Source of the DNA: Candidatus Nanohaloarchaea archaeon
GTDB taxonomy: Archaea > EX4484-52 > GLR71
DNA length: 5,218 nucleotides
NCBI GenBank assembly: GCA_030671745.1
Contig: DAOVHT010000073.1
Location: 1-5,218, forward strand
Direction: 5' to 3'
In this document: positions 1-4,539 of the stretch, one piece after another
Layout: each line of letters begins with the position of its first letter
How positions within the stretch are numbered: position 1 is the stretch's first letter
Made by a program: the position numbers and the translations under genes
The notes under the pieces: model-generated
Database searches by the model: none
What the model saw: the letters and a program-made list of their open reading frames with translations, nothing else
What the model was told of the DNA's origin: nothing

Positions 1-27
1 ACATGCAATATTGGTATACCAAAATAA

Positions 28-52
28 AAACAATCTGCAGTTGTTTCTTTTT
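28..52. terminator. Possible stem-loop terminator, T-rich on both strands
   Basis: AAACAA (28-33) pairs with TTGTTT (41-46) around a CTGCAG core with one bulged T. On the plus strand it runs into TCTTTTT (46-52); on the minus strand it runs into TTTTTATTTT (30-21). The structure could therefore end transcripts from either side. Archaea mostly terminate at T-tracts without needing a hairpin, so the hairpin itself may be incidental. Confidence 0.3.
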
Positions 53-81
53 AATCTATCAACACATGACGATATTAGGTA

Positions 82-192
82 CTATTCACCACGAGTTGCC
101 GCCGACTTCTCCGCCTCTTCGATGCTCCGACCTTTCGGTTCAATTAATAAATGGGGTTTAACAATCGCTTTTAAGACTCCACTTCGTTCCAT
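82..192 (-). CDS. Doubtful 36-residue ORF, possibly a gene remnant
   Basis: An ATG at 192 opens 36 codons ending in TAG at 82-84. The frame is open back to a TGA at 211-213, so it cannot be much longer. The peptide contains KPHLLIEPKGRSIEEAEKS, a soluble, helix-compatible composition that reads more like protein than the longer plus-strand frame over the same bases. It is also richer in G and C than its surroundings. No ribosome site or clear TATA box sits in front. It faintly resembles the C-terminal end of LAGLIDADG-type proteins, but that is a guess from a few residues. It may be a degraded gene end, a tiny gene or chance. Confidence 0.25.
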   Translation of the reverse strand: MERSGVLKAIVKPHLLIEPKGRSIEEAEKSAATRGE

Positions 193-230
193 CCAAATCC
201 TCGCTAATAATCAAGAAACAAAAACAAAAC

Positions 231-240
231 TTTAATAATA
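231..240 (+). promoter_or_regulatory. TATA-like box for the acetyltransferase gene
   Basis: TTTAATAATA is centred about 25 bases before the ATG at 260, the spacing expected between an archaeal TATA box and its transcription start. No Shine-Dalgarno sequence is present, so the mRNA is probably leaderless. Confidence 0.45.
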
Positions 241-259
241 CTCAATAATCATCATTAAT

Positions 260-745
260 ATGGAAAAGAAATTCATCCCTGCAGACTTTAAAATTCCAGA
301 AACTCTAGAAACAGACAGGTTTCGCTTAAGAATGCTCAGCGTAAATGATCTCAAAAAAGATTATGACGCTGTTACGACAAGCATAGAACATCTCCATAAA
401 ATCAAACCTTTTGGACCTAACAGTAAATGGCCGGCAAAAGATTTGACTTATGAGGAGGATCTGATTGATCTCAGATGGCACCAAAAAGAATTTCAAGAAA
501 GGTCATCCTTTGCTTACACTGTTATGAATTTAGATGAAACAGAATGTCTTGGCTGTATGTATATATATCCGTCCAATAACCCAAATTATAATGCTATAAT
601 TATGATGTGGGTAAGGCAAAGTGAAGTTGCAGATGGACTGGATGAAATTCTTTTTTCAACAGTCAAGACCTGGATCAAAGAAAAATGGCCATTTGAGAAA
701 GTTGCATACCCTGGCAGAGACGTTAGTTGGGATAAATTAGAGTAG
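260..745 (+). CDS. GNAT-family N-acetyltransferase
   Basis: This is a probable cytoplasmic acetyl-CoA-dependent acyltransferase; its substrate cannot be read from sequence. The 161 residues follow a GNAT subgroup I recognise by pattern: an opening LETDRFRLRML strand with a following D (residues 16-30), a DYDAV segment (34-38), LTYEEDLIDLRWH (62-74), an FAYTVMN strand (84-90), ECLGCMYIYPS (95-105, central strand), and a helix from about 124 to 141 leading to WPF and PGRDVSW (143-157). The canonical R/Q-x-x-G-x-G/A acetyl-CoA loop is not evident; the matching place reads RQSEVADGLD (119-128). The gene appears complete and stands alone. The start is supported by the TATA-like box about 25 bases upstream and the lack of any better ATG. 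The general fold is fairly sure, the chemistry less so. Confidence 0.8.
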   Translation: MEKKFIPADFKIPETLETDRFRLRMLSVNDLKKDYDAVTTSIEHLHKIKPFGPNSKWPAKDLTYEEDLIDLRWHQKEFQERSSFAYTVMNLDETECLGCMYIYPSNNPNYNAIIMMWVRQSEVADGLDEILFSTVKTWIKEKWPFEKVAYPGRDVSWDKLE

Positions 746-746
746 G

Positions 747-761
747 TTTTGTCTTTTATTT
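747..761 (+). terminator. T-rich terminator after the acetyltransferase gene
   Basis: The stretch TTTTGTCTTTTATTT begins just after the TAG stop at 743-745. Oligo-T runs of this sort are the usual archaeal termination signal. Confidence 0.4.
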
Positions 762-803
762 GATTAAACATGTTCAAACGCACATTTTAAGAGCGGTGAT
801 AGA

Positions 804-815
804 TTTATAAAAATA
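804..815 (+). promoter_or_regulatory. TATA box for the 847-1122 gene
   Basis: TTTATAAAAATA matches the archaeal TATA consensus well. Its position predicts a transcript starting near 833, which would give a leader of roughly 12-14 bases carrying the ribosome site at 835-839. Confidence 0.5.
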
Positions 816-834
816 TAATTACTGATATCTGCCT

Positions 835-839
835 AGGTG
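835..839 (+). promoter_or_regulatory. Shine-Dalgarno site AGGTG
   Basis: AGGTG lies 7 bases before the ATG at 847 and is complementary to the CACCU of the 16S rRNA 3' end. It fixes the start of the downstream gene. Confidence 0.55.
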
Positions 840-846
840 CTAAAAA

Positions 847-1122
847 ATGCCAGATGATACAGCATACTTTATAGTTACAAGCCATCCTACATATGGGCCT
901 GTGTTAGAGTGTTTTAAAAAGTGTAATATTCTTACAGAAAGTGAACTCATAGAAGCTATAACTGAAGGTTTAAATAGAAATAAAGAATACTGGGATGATT
1001 CAGCAAGAAAAACAGGTTCTTCTGCTATGCGTGAGAGTTATACTGGATGTTCAAGGAAAATGATAGAATACTTATCACTTTTGGAACAAGGTTTAGATAT
1101 GTACATAGATAGCTTGGATTAA
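847..1122 (+). CDS. Hypothetical small soluble protein
   Basis: I do not recognise this 91-residue protein. It has no signal peptide or membrane segment and is acidic overall. The N-terminal 20 residues (AYFIVTSHPTYGPVLECF) suggest a beta strand and turn. The rest is likely helical: ESELIEAITEGLNRN (31-45), KEYWDDSARK (46-55) and RKMIEYLSLLEQGLDMYIDSL (70-90). Three cysteines (22, 26, 68) are present but do not form a recognisable metal site. A TATA box at 804 and an AGGTG ribosome site at 835 make it a credible expressed gene. It converges with the PQ-loop gene downstream, and its stop codon coincides with the first base of a direct repeat. Confidence 0.7.
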   Translation: MPDDTAYFIVTSHPTYGPVLECFKKCNILTESELIEAITEGLNRNKEYWDDSARKTGSSAMRESYTGCSRKMIEYLSLLEQGLDMYIDSLD

Positions 1123-1154
1123 CAATCAACATAGTTAAAAGAACTTCTCAAAGC
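1120..1154 (+). repeat. Imperfect direct repeat, copy 1
   Basis: This stretch matches 1578-1613 with four mismatches and one single-base gap, including an exact 14-base block AAGAACTTCTCAAA (1139-1152). Weaker similarity continues to about 1165. It begins at the TAA stop of the 847-1122 gene and lies downstream of the PQ-loop gene. Confidence 0.55.
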
Positions 1155-1185
1155 CTCAAATGTTACAATCAAAAGAATCTTGGCC

Positions 1186-1467
1186 TTACTTCTTTTTTCG
1201 ATAGTGAACAAGCTGAAAGACAATCATTCCGGTAGTCAATATTCCTACTCCTTGCCCAACAACAAGAACTAAATCATTTTGTAAATAACCATGGATTGTC
1301 CAAAGGATGTAAGATACAAATGCGAGCAATATGAACATAGAAGATAAGCCCTCAGTAGACTTTCGCTTATAATTTTTCATAAATTGATCCGGAAACCCTA
1401 TGATTTTAACCAAAATTCCTATGAATACGGTCAGTATACCTATGATTGCTGCAAATGTAATATCCAT
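1186..1467 (-). CDS. PQ-loop / SemiSWEET-like small membrane protein
   Basis: The 93 residues form a three-helix bundle unit: helices at about 3-24, 43-62 and 66-88, ending in the basic tail YRKKK. The first loop, GFPDQFMKNYKRKSTEGLS (24-42), is the hallmark of the PQ-loop superfamily, in which SemiSWEETs work as homodimers that transport small sugars or other solutes. Two details differ from typical sugar SemiSWEETs: the PQ pair is D-Q preceded by P (PDQ, 26-28), and the third helix has VGQGVG (70-75) where SemiSWEETs usually carry a substrate-binding Asn. A GQ at this place recalls the LAB_N branch of the fold. W56 on helix 2 is kept. The substrate is therefore unknown. An AGGTGA ribosome site 9 bases upstream supports the ATG at 1467. 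Confidence 0.82.
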   Translation of the reverse strand: MDITFAAIIGILTVFIGILVKIIGFPDQFMKNYKRKSTEGLSSMFILLAFVSYILWTIHGYLQNDLVLVVGQGVGILTTGMIVFQLVHYRKKK

Positions 1468-1476
1468 AGTATTACT

Positions 1477-1482
1477 TCACCT
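1477..1482 (-). promoter_or_regulatory. Shine-Dalgarno site AGGTGA for the PQ-loop gene
   Basis: Read on the minus strand, AGGTGA lies 9 bases before the ATG at 1467. A T/A-rich element, TTTTTATAC, lies just upstream (about 1489-1497). It is too close to leave room for a leader that includes this ribosome site, so the real promoter may be further upstream. Confidence 0.5.
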
Positions 1483-1577
1483 AATCATGTATAAAAATCT
1501 TTTTATTACGCCTGGATTCTACACTCCTGGATTTTTCCACAAAAAAACCACCTTACAGGATCCACCCAAACCCTCAC

Positions 1578-1613
1578 TAACAATCAGCATAGAAACAAGA
1601 ACTTCTCAAAAGC
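1578..1613 (+). repeat. Imperfect direct repeat, copy 2
   Basis: This is the partner of 1120-1154: TAACAATCAGCATAG (1578-1592) differs by one base from copy 1, and AAGAACTTCTCAAA (1597-1610) is identical. Similarity fades out around 1624. The two copies are offset by 458 bases and bracket the PQ-loop gene. The rest of the 1468-1676 gap shows only a short CCTGGATT direct repeat (1511-1518 and 1526-1533) and the promoter of the next gene. Confidence 0.55.
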
Positions 1614-1647
1614 ACAACATTACTCATAAGACAACCTTTTAGAAACT

Positions 1648-1659
1648 AATATAAATATC
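1648..1659 (+). promoter_or_regulatory. TATA box for the RPERGDADF-motif gene
   Basis: TAATATAAATAT is centred about 24 bases before the ATG at 1677, so transcription should begin at or next to the start codon. No ribosome site is seen, as expected for a leaderless mRNA. Confidence 0.5.
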
Positions 1660-1676
1660 ACTAATTTAATCATCAC

Positions 1677-2141
1677 ATGGATGAAGAGAGTCTGAAAAAC
1701 CTGGTCCAAAAGATTGTAAGAGAATCTTGTGAATTAAAAGACAAATACACTCATGAACGCACTGCACCGGTGAACTATGCTTGCATCTTTTCTCAAAGTC
1801 AGGAAGAATTTGAAACTTTAATTAATATTACCAAAAAAATAGGTAAAATAATTCAAGAAACTCCAACCGGCCCTCTATTTAATATTCATCCGATTACAAC
1901 AGTCTCAGGGAATCTAAAATTACTTAAGATTCGTAATCCGGACAAAACCAGACCAGAACGGGGCGATGCAGATTTCACAGTTTCCAATTATCCTGATTTT
2001 AAAAAGACTCAATTATCTGAAAAAGGCTTCAGACTGATAGAAAGAAATGACTTTGAGATGGTTGAACTGATGAATCCAAAATTCAATGTACGTGCATATT
2101 TTTCAAATCCGCCTTTAGATAAACAACTAAATATTGACTGA
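1677..2141 (+). CDS. Conserved uncharacterised protein with RPERGDADF motif
   Basis: This is a 154-residue soluble protein with no signal or membrane segment. The N-terminal third is helical (residues 2-25, then QEEFETLINITKKIGKII, 42-59). A beta-rich half follows: GPLFNIHPI (65-73), LKLLKIRNPDKTRPERGDADF (79-99), FRLIERNDFEMVELMNPKFNVRAYFSNPP (117-145). The charged RPERGDADF block and the FNVRAYFSNPP end look like strongly constrained family signatures, and I have an impression of similar hypothetical proteins in archaeal genomes, but I cannot name a function. R, E, D and D in the motif could be ligand- or metal-binding. Neither neighbour suggests a pathway, and its promoter is its own. The start is supported by the TATA box spacing. 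Confidence 0.75.
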   Translation: MDEESLKNLVQKIVRESCELKDKYTHERTAPVNYACIFSQSQEEFETLINITKKIGKIIQETPTGPLFNIHPITTVSGNLKLLKIRNPDKTRPERGDADFTVSNYPDFKKTQLSEKGFRLIERNDFEMVELMNPKFNVRAYFSNPPLDKQLNID

Positions 2142-2170
2142 CAGTTGTTTGCCGTACCTACACTTCACGA

Positions 2171-2179
2171 TTTTTTCTT
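2171..2179 (+). terminator. T-tract terminator after the 1677-2141 gene
   Basis: TTTTTTCTT starts about 30 bases after the TGA stop, a plausible archaeal oligo-T terminator. No clear hairpin precedes it. Confidence 0.4.
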
Positions 2180-2248
2180 GCAGAAACCTCCGCAAAAATA
2201 TATCAAAAACAAATGTTGGCTAATCACAAGCCTACCTTAAACAGAAAG

Positions 2249-2257
2249 TTAAATAAA
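2249..2257 (+). promoter_or_regulatory. TATA-like box for the Cys-tailed membrane protein
   Basis: TTAAATAAA is centred about 28 bases before the ATG at 2281. With no Shine-Dalgarno sequence in between, a leaderless or nearly leaderless transcript is likely. Confidence 0.4.
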
Positions 2258-2280
2258 CCACAAAGTATTAACTGATTGTA

Positions 2281-2709
2281 ATGAAGAAAAAAATAATCAA
2301 AATATTGACTACAAGATTATTTGTCACATTCATAGTATTAGGCATTACTGGTTGGATCTGCTTGTTTGGAAAAGACTTGCCTATGGGTTATGTACCAATT
2401 TTATATGCAATACTTGGTATCTCCCTTATTGCTTCAGTTTATGTTTCTCGTAAAAAGCCAGAATTATTGCGGAATAAAAAGATAATTATAAGTTTAATTA
2501 TTTTTTTCATAATTAGTGCAATTGGCTGGATAAGTGCAATTCCTCAAATTACCGGTTGTGAGCCTTACAGATGCGGTGAAGATTTTACTTGCGCCAAACC
2601 GACAGATTTAGGTTTAAAAATAACAACCGGTGAATGCACTCCTGAATTTTCTGAAGAGATAGATTTTTCCTGTGTAAAAGAAAATAATATTTGTGTTAAG
2701 ATTCAATGA
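2281..2709 (+). CDS. Membrane protein, three TM helices plus Cys-rich outer tail
   Basis: I do not recognise the family of this 142-residue protein. Hydrophobic segments lie at about 11-30, 35-55 and 66-86. The basic MKKK start and the SRKKPELLRNKK loop (56-67) place the N terminus and second loop in the cytoplasm, so the tail after residue 87 should face outside. That tail of about 55 residues holds six cysteines (93, 98, 104, 119, 131, 138), enough for three disulfides or a metal site; a seventh (27) lies in the first helix. The tail is acidic in its second half. It is a single gene, convergent with the HEPN/MNT pair. It could be a surface binding protein or an envelope redox protein; the sequence does not decide. 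Confidence 0.7.
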   Translation: MKKKIIKILTTRLFVTFIVLGITGWICLFGKDLPMGYVPILYAILGISLIASVYVSRKKPELLRNKKIIISLIIFFIISAIGWISAIPQITGCEPYRCGEDFTCAKPTDLGLKITTGECTPEFSEEIDFSCVKENNICVKIQ

Positions 2710-2713
2710 AATA

Positions 2714-2732
2714 ATAAACCTGCTCAGTTTAT
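2714..2732. terminator. Shared stem-loop between convergent genes
   Basis: ATAAAC (2714-2719) pairs exactly with GTTTAT (2727-2732) over a 7-base loop. The element fills the 24 bases between the stop codons of the membrane protein gene (2707-2709) and the HEPN gene (2734-2736). It may help end both transcripts, but it lacks a strong T-tract. Confidence 0.35.
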
Positions 2733-2733
2733 C

Positions 2734-3186
2734 TCAAAGAAGACTTCTGATATCTTCAATCTCTTTTTGTTCAAGCAGAACATTTTTGCACTTGACAAGG
2801 AATGCGGGTGTTCTCTTCATAATAAACTCGTAGTTCTGGTTTGGCACTTTTCGGTTAACATAATACTGCGAATCTATTCTAGCAGAAAAAGCTTTATCAA
2901 TTAACTCAAAATCTTCAGTAGAAAAGTGCCCTTTTAAAAATCTTTTTGTAAATTCGATAGTGCATGAATGAATCTCGCATTTTATTCCTATTTTCATAAG
3001 CAAAGAATAGATTCCATGATAAATAGTATAATATGCAGTAGTCAATTGCCAGTCTCTGCTTTTTGAAGTTCTTAATGTGTCTAAAGCTTCCTCTGCTTTT
3101 ATTAGATAAGCATCTCTAAGATTATCGTTTGGTTCAACAAGCTCAATACCTTTCTTTTGCTGCATACACCATTTTATCTGGTCCAT
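2734..3186 (-). CDS. HEPN-domain protein (UPF0332-like), putative toxin partner of MNT
   Basis: The 150 residues form an all-helical HEPN domain of the UPF0332 type. Key parts are an N-terminal IKWCMQQKKGIELVEPN block (4-20), a first helix AYLIKAEEALDTLR (26-39), the WQLTTAYYTIYHGIYSLL segment (46-63) with its AYY, the GIKCEIHS turn (67-74), and ARIDSQYYVNRK (102-113). HEPN proteins paired with MNT nucleotidyltransferases are commonly RNase toxins with an R-x4-6-H motif. Here R103 is followed by Y108 and Y109 and no histidine, so RNase activity is uncertain. The gene overlaps the end of the MNT gene by 13 bases, and an AGGAGG site inside that gene (3195-3200) drives its translation, so the two are made together. 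Confidence 0.85.
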   Translation of the reverse strand: MDQIKWCMQQKKGIELVEPNDNLRDAYLIKAEEALDTLRTSKSRDWQLTTAYYTIYHGIYSLLMKIGIKCEIHSCTIEFTKRFLKGHFSTEDFELIDKAFSARIDSQYYVNRKVPNQNYEFIMKRTPAFLVKCKNVLLEQKEIEDIRSLL

Positions 3187-3761
3187 TTCGCAACCCTCCT
3201 GACAAATCCTTCTGCATCTTTTATTAAAATATGATTTCCTATAATCTCTTTTAACAGAATATCATCATGTATTTCTTTCTCAAAAATCTTCATAGGATAA
3301 CTCTTTATATTTATATCAATTCCGTACTTCTTACCAATATCCTTGATCTTGGCTTCATCAAACTTTCCTACAATAAACATATCAAGGTCAGAATCGTCTT
3401 TTTGTATTCCTTTAGCATAACTGCCAAAGATTAAAACTATTCCTTGCATGCATTCATCTGCTTTTTCAAGCACTTCTTTGATTAAATGATTATCTTCCAG
3501 AAACTGTATTTTCTTATACTGTTCTGTTAAAAGAAGGAATTCTCTTGAAAGAGTTGATTTTCTTATAGCATAAATCTTAATCTTGCCTTTGGTCTGTGAT
3601 TCTAGAACCCCTTCCTTTTCAAGCTTAGCCAACGTTACAAAAGCGGTTCTTGAGCTCACATCAAGAAGCTTTTCAACTTCCCGGATATAATACTCTTTAT
3701 CATAGCCTTTTGTGAACAGGCTTAGAATCTTCAGATCAGTATTGTTTACTTTAGTAACCAT
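3174..3761 (-). CDS. Winged-helix MNT nucleotidyltransferase, putative antitoxin
   Basis: From the ATG at 3761 the protein has 195 residues. Residues 5-67 form a winged helix-turn-helix DNA-binding domain (a recognition region around DVSSRTAFVTLAKLEKEGVL, 34-53, then a basic wing). Residues 80-105 link it to a minimal nucleotidyltransferase domain with the full G-S-x10-D-x-D signature (G113, S114, D125, D127) and a likely third carboxylate, D149, in GIDINIKSYP. In characterised HEPN/MNT systems the MNT protein neutralises HEPN, often by adding AMP to a tyrosine near the R-x4-H motif. The reading frame is open to an ATG at 3869, but a TATA box at 3784-3792 sits 26 bases before 3761, so the extra 36 residues are probably untranslated. 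The DNA-binding domain suggests self-regulation. Confidence 0.87.
   Translation of the reverse strand: MVTKVNNTDLKILSLFTKGYDKEYYIREVEKLLDVSSRTAFVTLAKLEKEGVLESQTKGKIKIYAIRKSTLSREFLLLTEQYKKIQFLEDNHLIKEVLEKADECMQGIVLIFGSYAKGIQKDDSDLDMFIVGKFDEAKIKDIGKKYGIDINIKSYPMKIFEKEIHDDILLKEIIGNHILIKDAEGFVRRVAKWTR
3195..3200 (-). promoter_or_regulatory. Strong Shine-Dalgarno AGGAGG for the HEPN gene
   Basis: Read on the minus strand, AGGAGG lies 8 bases before the HEPN ATG and inside the last codons of the MNT gene. It allows efficient, coupled translation of the second gene of the pair. Confidence 0.75.
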
Positions 3762-3783
3762 ATGAATATAAAAGTAAACAAAG

Positions 3784-3792
3784 TTTATAAAT
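3784..3792 (-). promoter_or_regulatory. TATA box for the MNT-HEPN operon
   Basis: On the minus strand the site reads ATTTATAAA, centred about 26 bases before the ATG at 3761. It predicts a leaderless MNT mRNA and decides between the two possible MNT starts. Confidence 0.6.
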
Positions 3793-3812
3793 GTTTTGAT
3801 TTTTAGGCTCTG

Positions 3813-3829
3813 TAGAAACCTTGTTTCTA
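3813..3829. repeat. Inverted repeat, candidate operator of the MNT-HEPN operon
   Basis: TAGAAAC and GTTTCTA form exact 7-base arms around CTT. A further AGAAAC lies at 3839-3844, 25 bases from the first. The palindrome is centred about 33 bases upstream of the MNT TATA box, a place where a regulator could act. The winged-helix domain of MNT is the obvious candidate to bind it. Alternatively it is a hairpin that helps terminate the DUF4405 transcript. Confidence 0.4.
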
Positions 3830-3830
3830 T

Positions 3831-3843
3831 TTTAAAAAAGAAA
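3831..3843 (-). terminator. T-tract terminator of the lipoprotein/DUF4405 unit
   Basis: On the minus strand the sequence TTTCTTTTTTAAA lies about 45 bases after the TAG stop of the DUF4405 gene and before the MNT promoter. It is the best termination signal in this gap. Confidence 0.4.
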
Positions 3844-3889
3844 CATTTCACACTTCTTATAACAAGCACTTAACAGTCCCATACTCCTC

Positions 3890-4156
3890 CTACTTTTTCT
3901 CACCACTAAAAACCTTTTTCGTGGCACAGACAATCCATTTCCAGTGCAGGACCAGGTGAACTATAACAAGCAGGCCCATGATAAGACCGCTCCAGTCATG
4001 CAGCACTGATATGTTTTTTACATGTAACACCTTATAGGCTGACACACCAATTATCTTTACCAGTCCCGGCCATTTGATCAACCCTGTAAAAAAACAGATA
4101 AAGAAAGATATCGCTAATCCGACATCAATCCAGAAGTTCAGTTTAATTTTGTCCAT
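3890..4156 (-). CDS. DUF4405-type mini cytochrome b membrane protein
   Basis: From the ATG at 4156 the protein has 88 residues and two membrane helices (about 7-27 and 54-76). The second carries the DUF4405 / cytochrome b561-like signature HDWSGLIMGLLVIVHLVLHW (53-72). H53 and H67, 14 residues apart, have the spacing of heme b ligands in four-helix cytochromes b; H71 and H45 are further candidates. With only two helices it would have to dimerise to complete such a bundle. An in-frame TTG at 4168 could add four residues; I prefer the ATG, which has a weak GGTTGA eight bases before it. It follows the lipoprotein gene by 22 bases and is surely co-transcribed with it, suggesting electron transfer or redox or metal sensing at the membrane. 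Heme binding is inferred. Confidence 0.8.
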   Translation of the reverse strand: MDKIKLNFWIDVGLAISFFICFFTGLIKWPGLVKIIGVSAYKVLHVKNISVLHDWSGLIMGLLVIVHLVLHWKWIVCATKKVFSGEKK

Positions 4157-4178
4157 CTCAATCGTCAACCATTAAATC

Positions 4179-4493
4179 TTAAATTCCTGCCTTGATCTCT
4201 TCAGCCATATCTTTAATCAGTGCAGGCGAAAACGCATACTCCATCCGCATATCTTCCATAACAGTATCTACAGTATACGTTCCTTTAAGATCAAACTCAG
4301 CAACTATCCTTAACAAGAGAATTTCTGCATCAATTTCCCAGAGGTCAGCGACTTCCTGAACAGTCAAGAATTTCATATCTGACCCTTCAATTTCCACTGA
4401 ATGTTCATGTTCATCATCATGCTCATGATCAGAAACACAACCGCTAAGTGCAACTAAAAGCACCACACCAATTAACAAAACTATTTTTTTCAT
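4179..4493 (-). CDS. His-rich surface lipoprotein, partner of DUF4405 protein
   Basis: The 104-residue product starts with a lipoprotein signal peptide: MKK, a hydrophobic core (4-15) and the lipobox ALSGC with lipidated Cys19. A short acidic and His-rich linker, HEHDDEHEH (23-31), follows and could bind Zn, Ni or Cu ions. Residues 40-102 form a small helical domain, FLTVQEVADLWEID...ALIKDMAEEI. Its pattern resembles the small helical domains I recall alongside DUF4405 proteins; I cannot name it precisely. The mature protein would sit on the outer face of the cell membrane, next to the two-helix protein encoded 22 bases downstream. A GAGGT ribosome site (4500-4504), 6 bases before the ATG, supports the start. 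Its role is open: metal binding or delivery and redox sensing are the natural ideas. Confidence 0.78.
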   Translation of the reverse strand: MKKIVLLIGVVLLVALSGCVSDHEHDDEHEHSVEIEGSDMKFLTVQEVADLWEIDAEILLLRIVAEFDLKGTYTVDTVMEDMRMEYAFSPALIKDMAEEIKAGI

Positions 4494-4499
4494 ATTTTA

Positions 4500-4504
4500 A
4501 CCTC
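4500..4504 (-). promoter_or_regulatory. Shine-Dalgarno GAGGT for the lipoprotein gene
   Basis: Read on the minus strand, GAGGT lies 6 bases before the ATG at 4493 and confirms that start. Confidence 0.55.
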
Positions 4505-4509
4505 TGAAT

Positions 4510-4524
4510 GTAAAAATAAAAAAA
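4510..4524 (-). terminator. T-tract after the secreted-protein gene
   Basis: On the minus strand TTTTTTTATTTTTAC lies 16 bases beyond the TAA stop of the secreted-protein gene. It probably ends that transcript, though the A/T-rich stretch could also contribute to the promoter of the lipoprotein gene, which begins only 46 bases from the same stop. Confidence 0.45.
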
Positions 4525-4539
4525 GTTAGGTAAATTCAA

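Noticed and set aside
11..235. 74-codon plus-strand frame
   Set aside because: No ribosome site or TATA box, low-complexity ends, and its central part is the antisense of a more protein-like minus-strand frame.
247..270. C-box-like ATGATGA on the minus strand, suggesting a C/D guide RNA
   Set aside because: No well-placed D box or second C'/D' pair was found nearby; the motif is common in AT-rich DNA.
586..783. 65-codon minus-strand frame
   Set aside because: It lies mostly antisense to the acetyltransferase gene, which has clear family features.
1400..1642. 80-codon plus-strand frame
   Set aside because: It starts antisense within the PQ-loop gene, runs through its promoter and a direct repeat, and has no family-like pattern.
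1468..1676. Possible small RNA in the gap between PQ-loop and RPERGDADF genes
   Set aside because: No tRNA-like fold, k-turn or strong hairpin is visible; only short repeats and a promoter.
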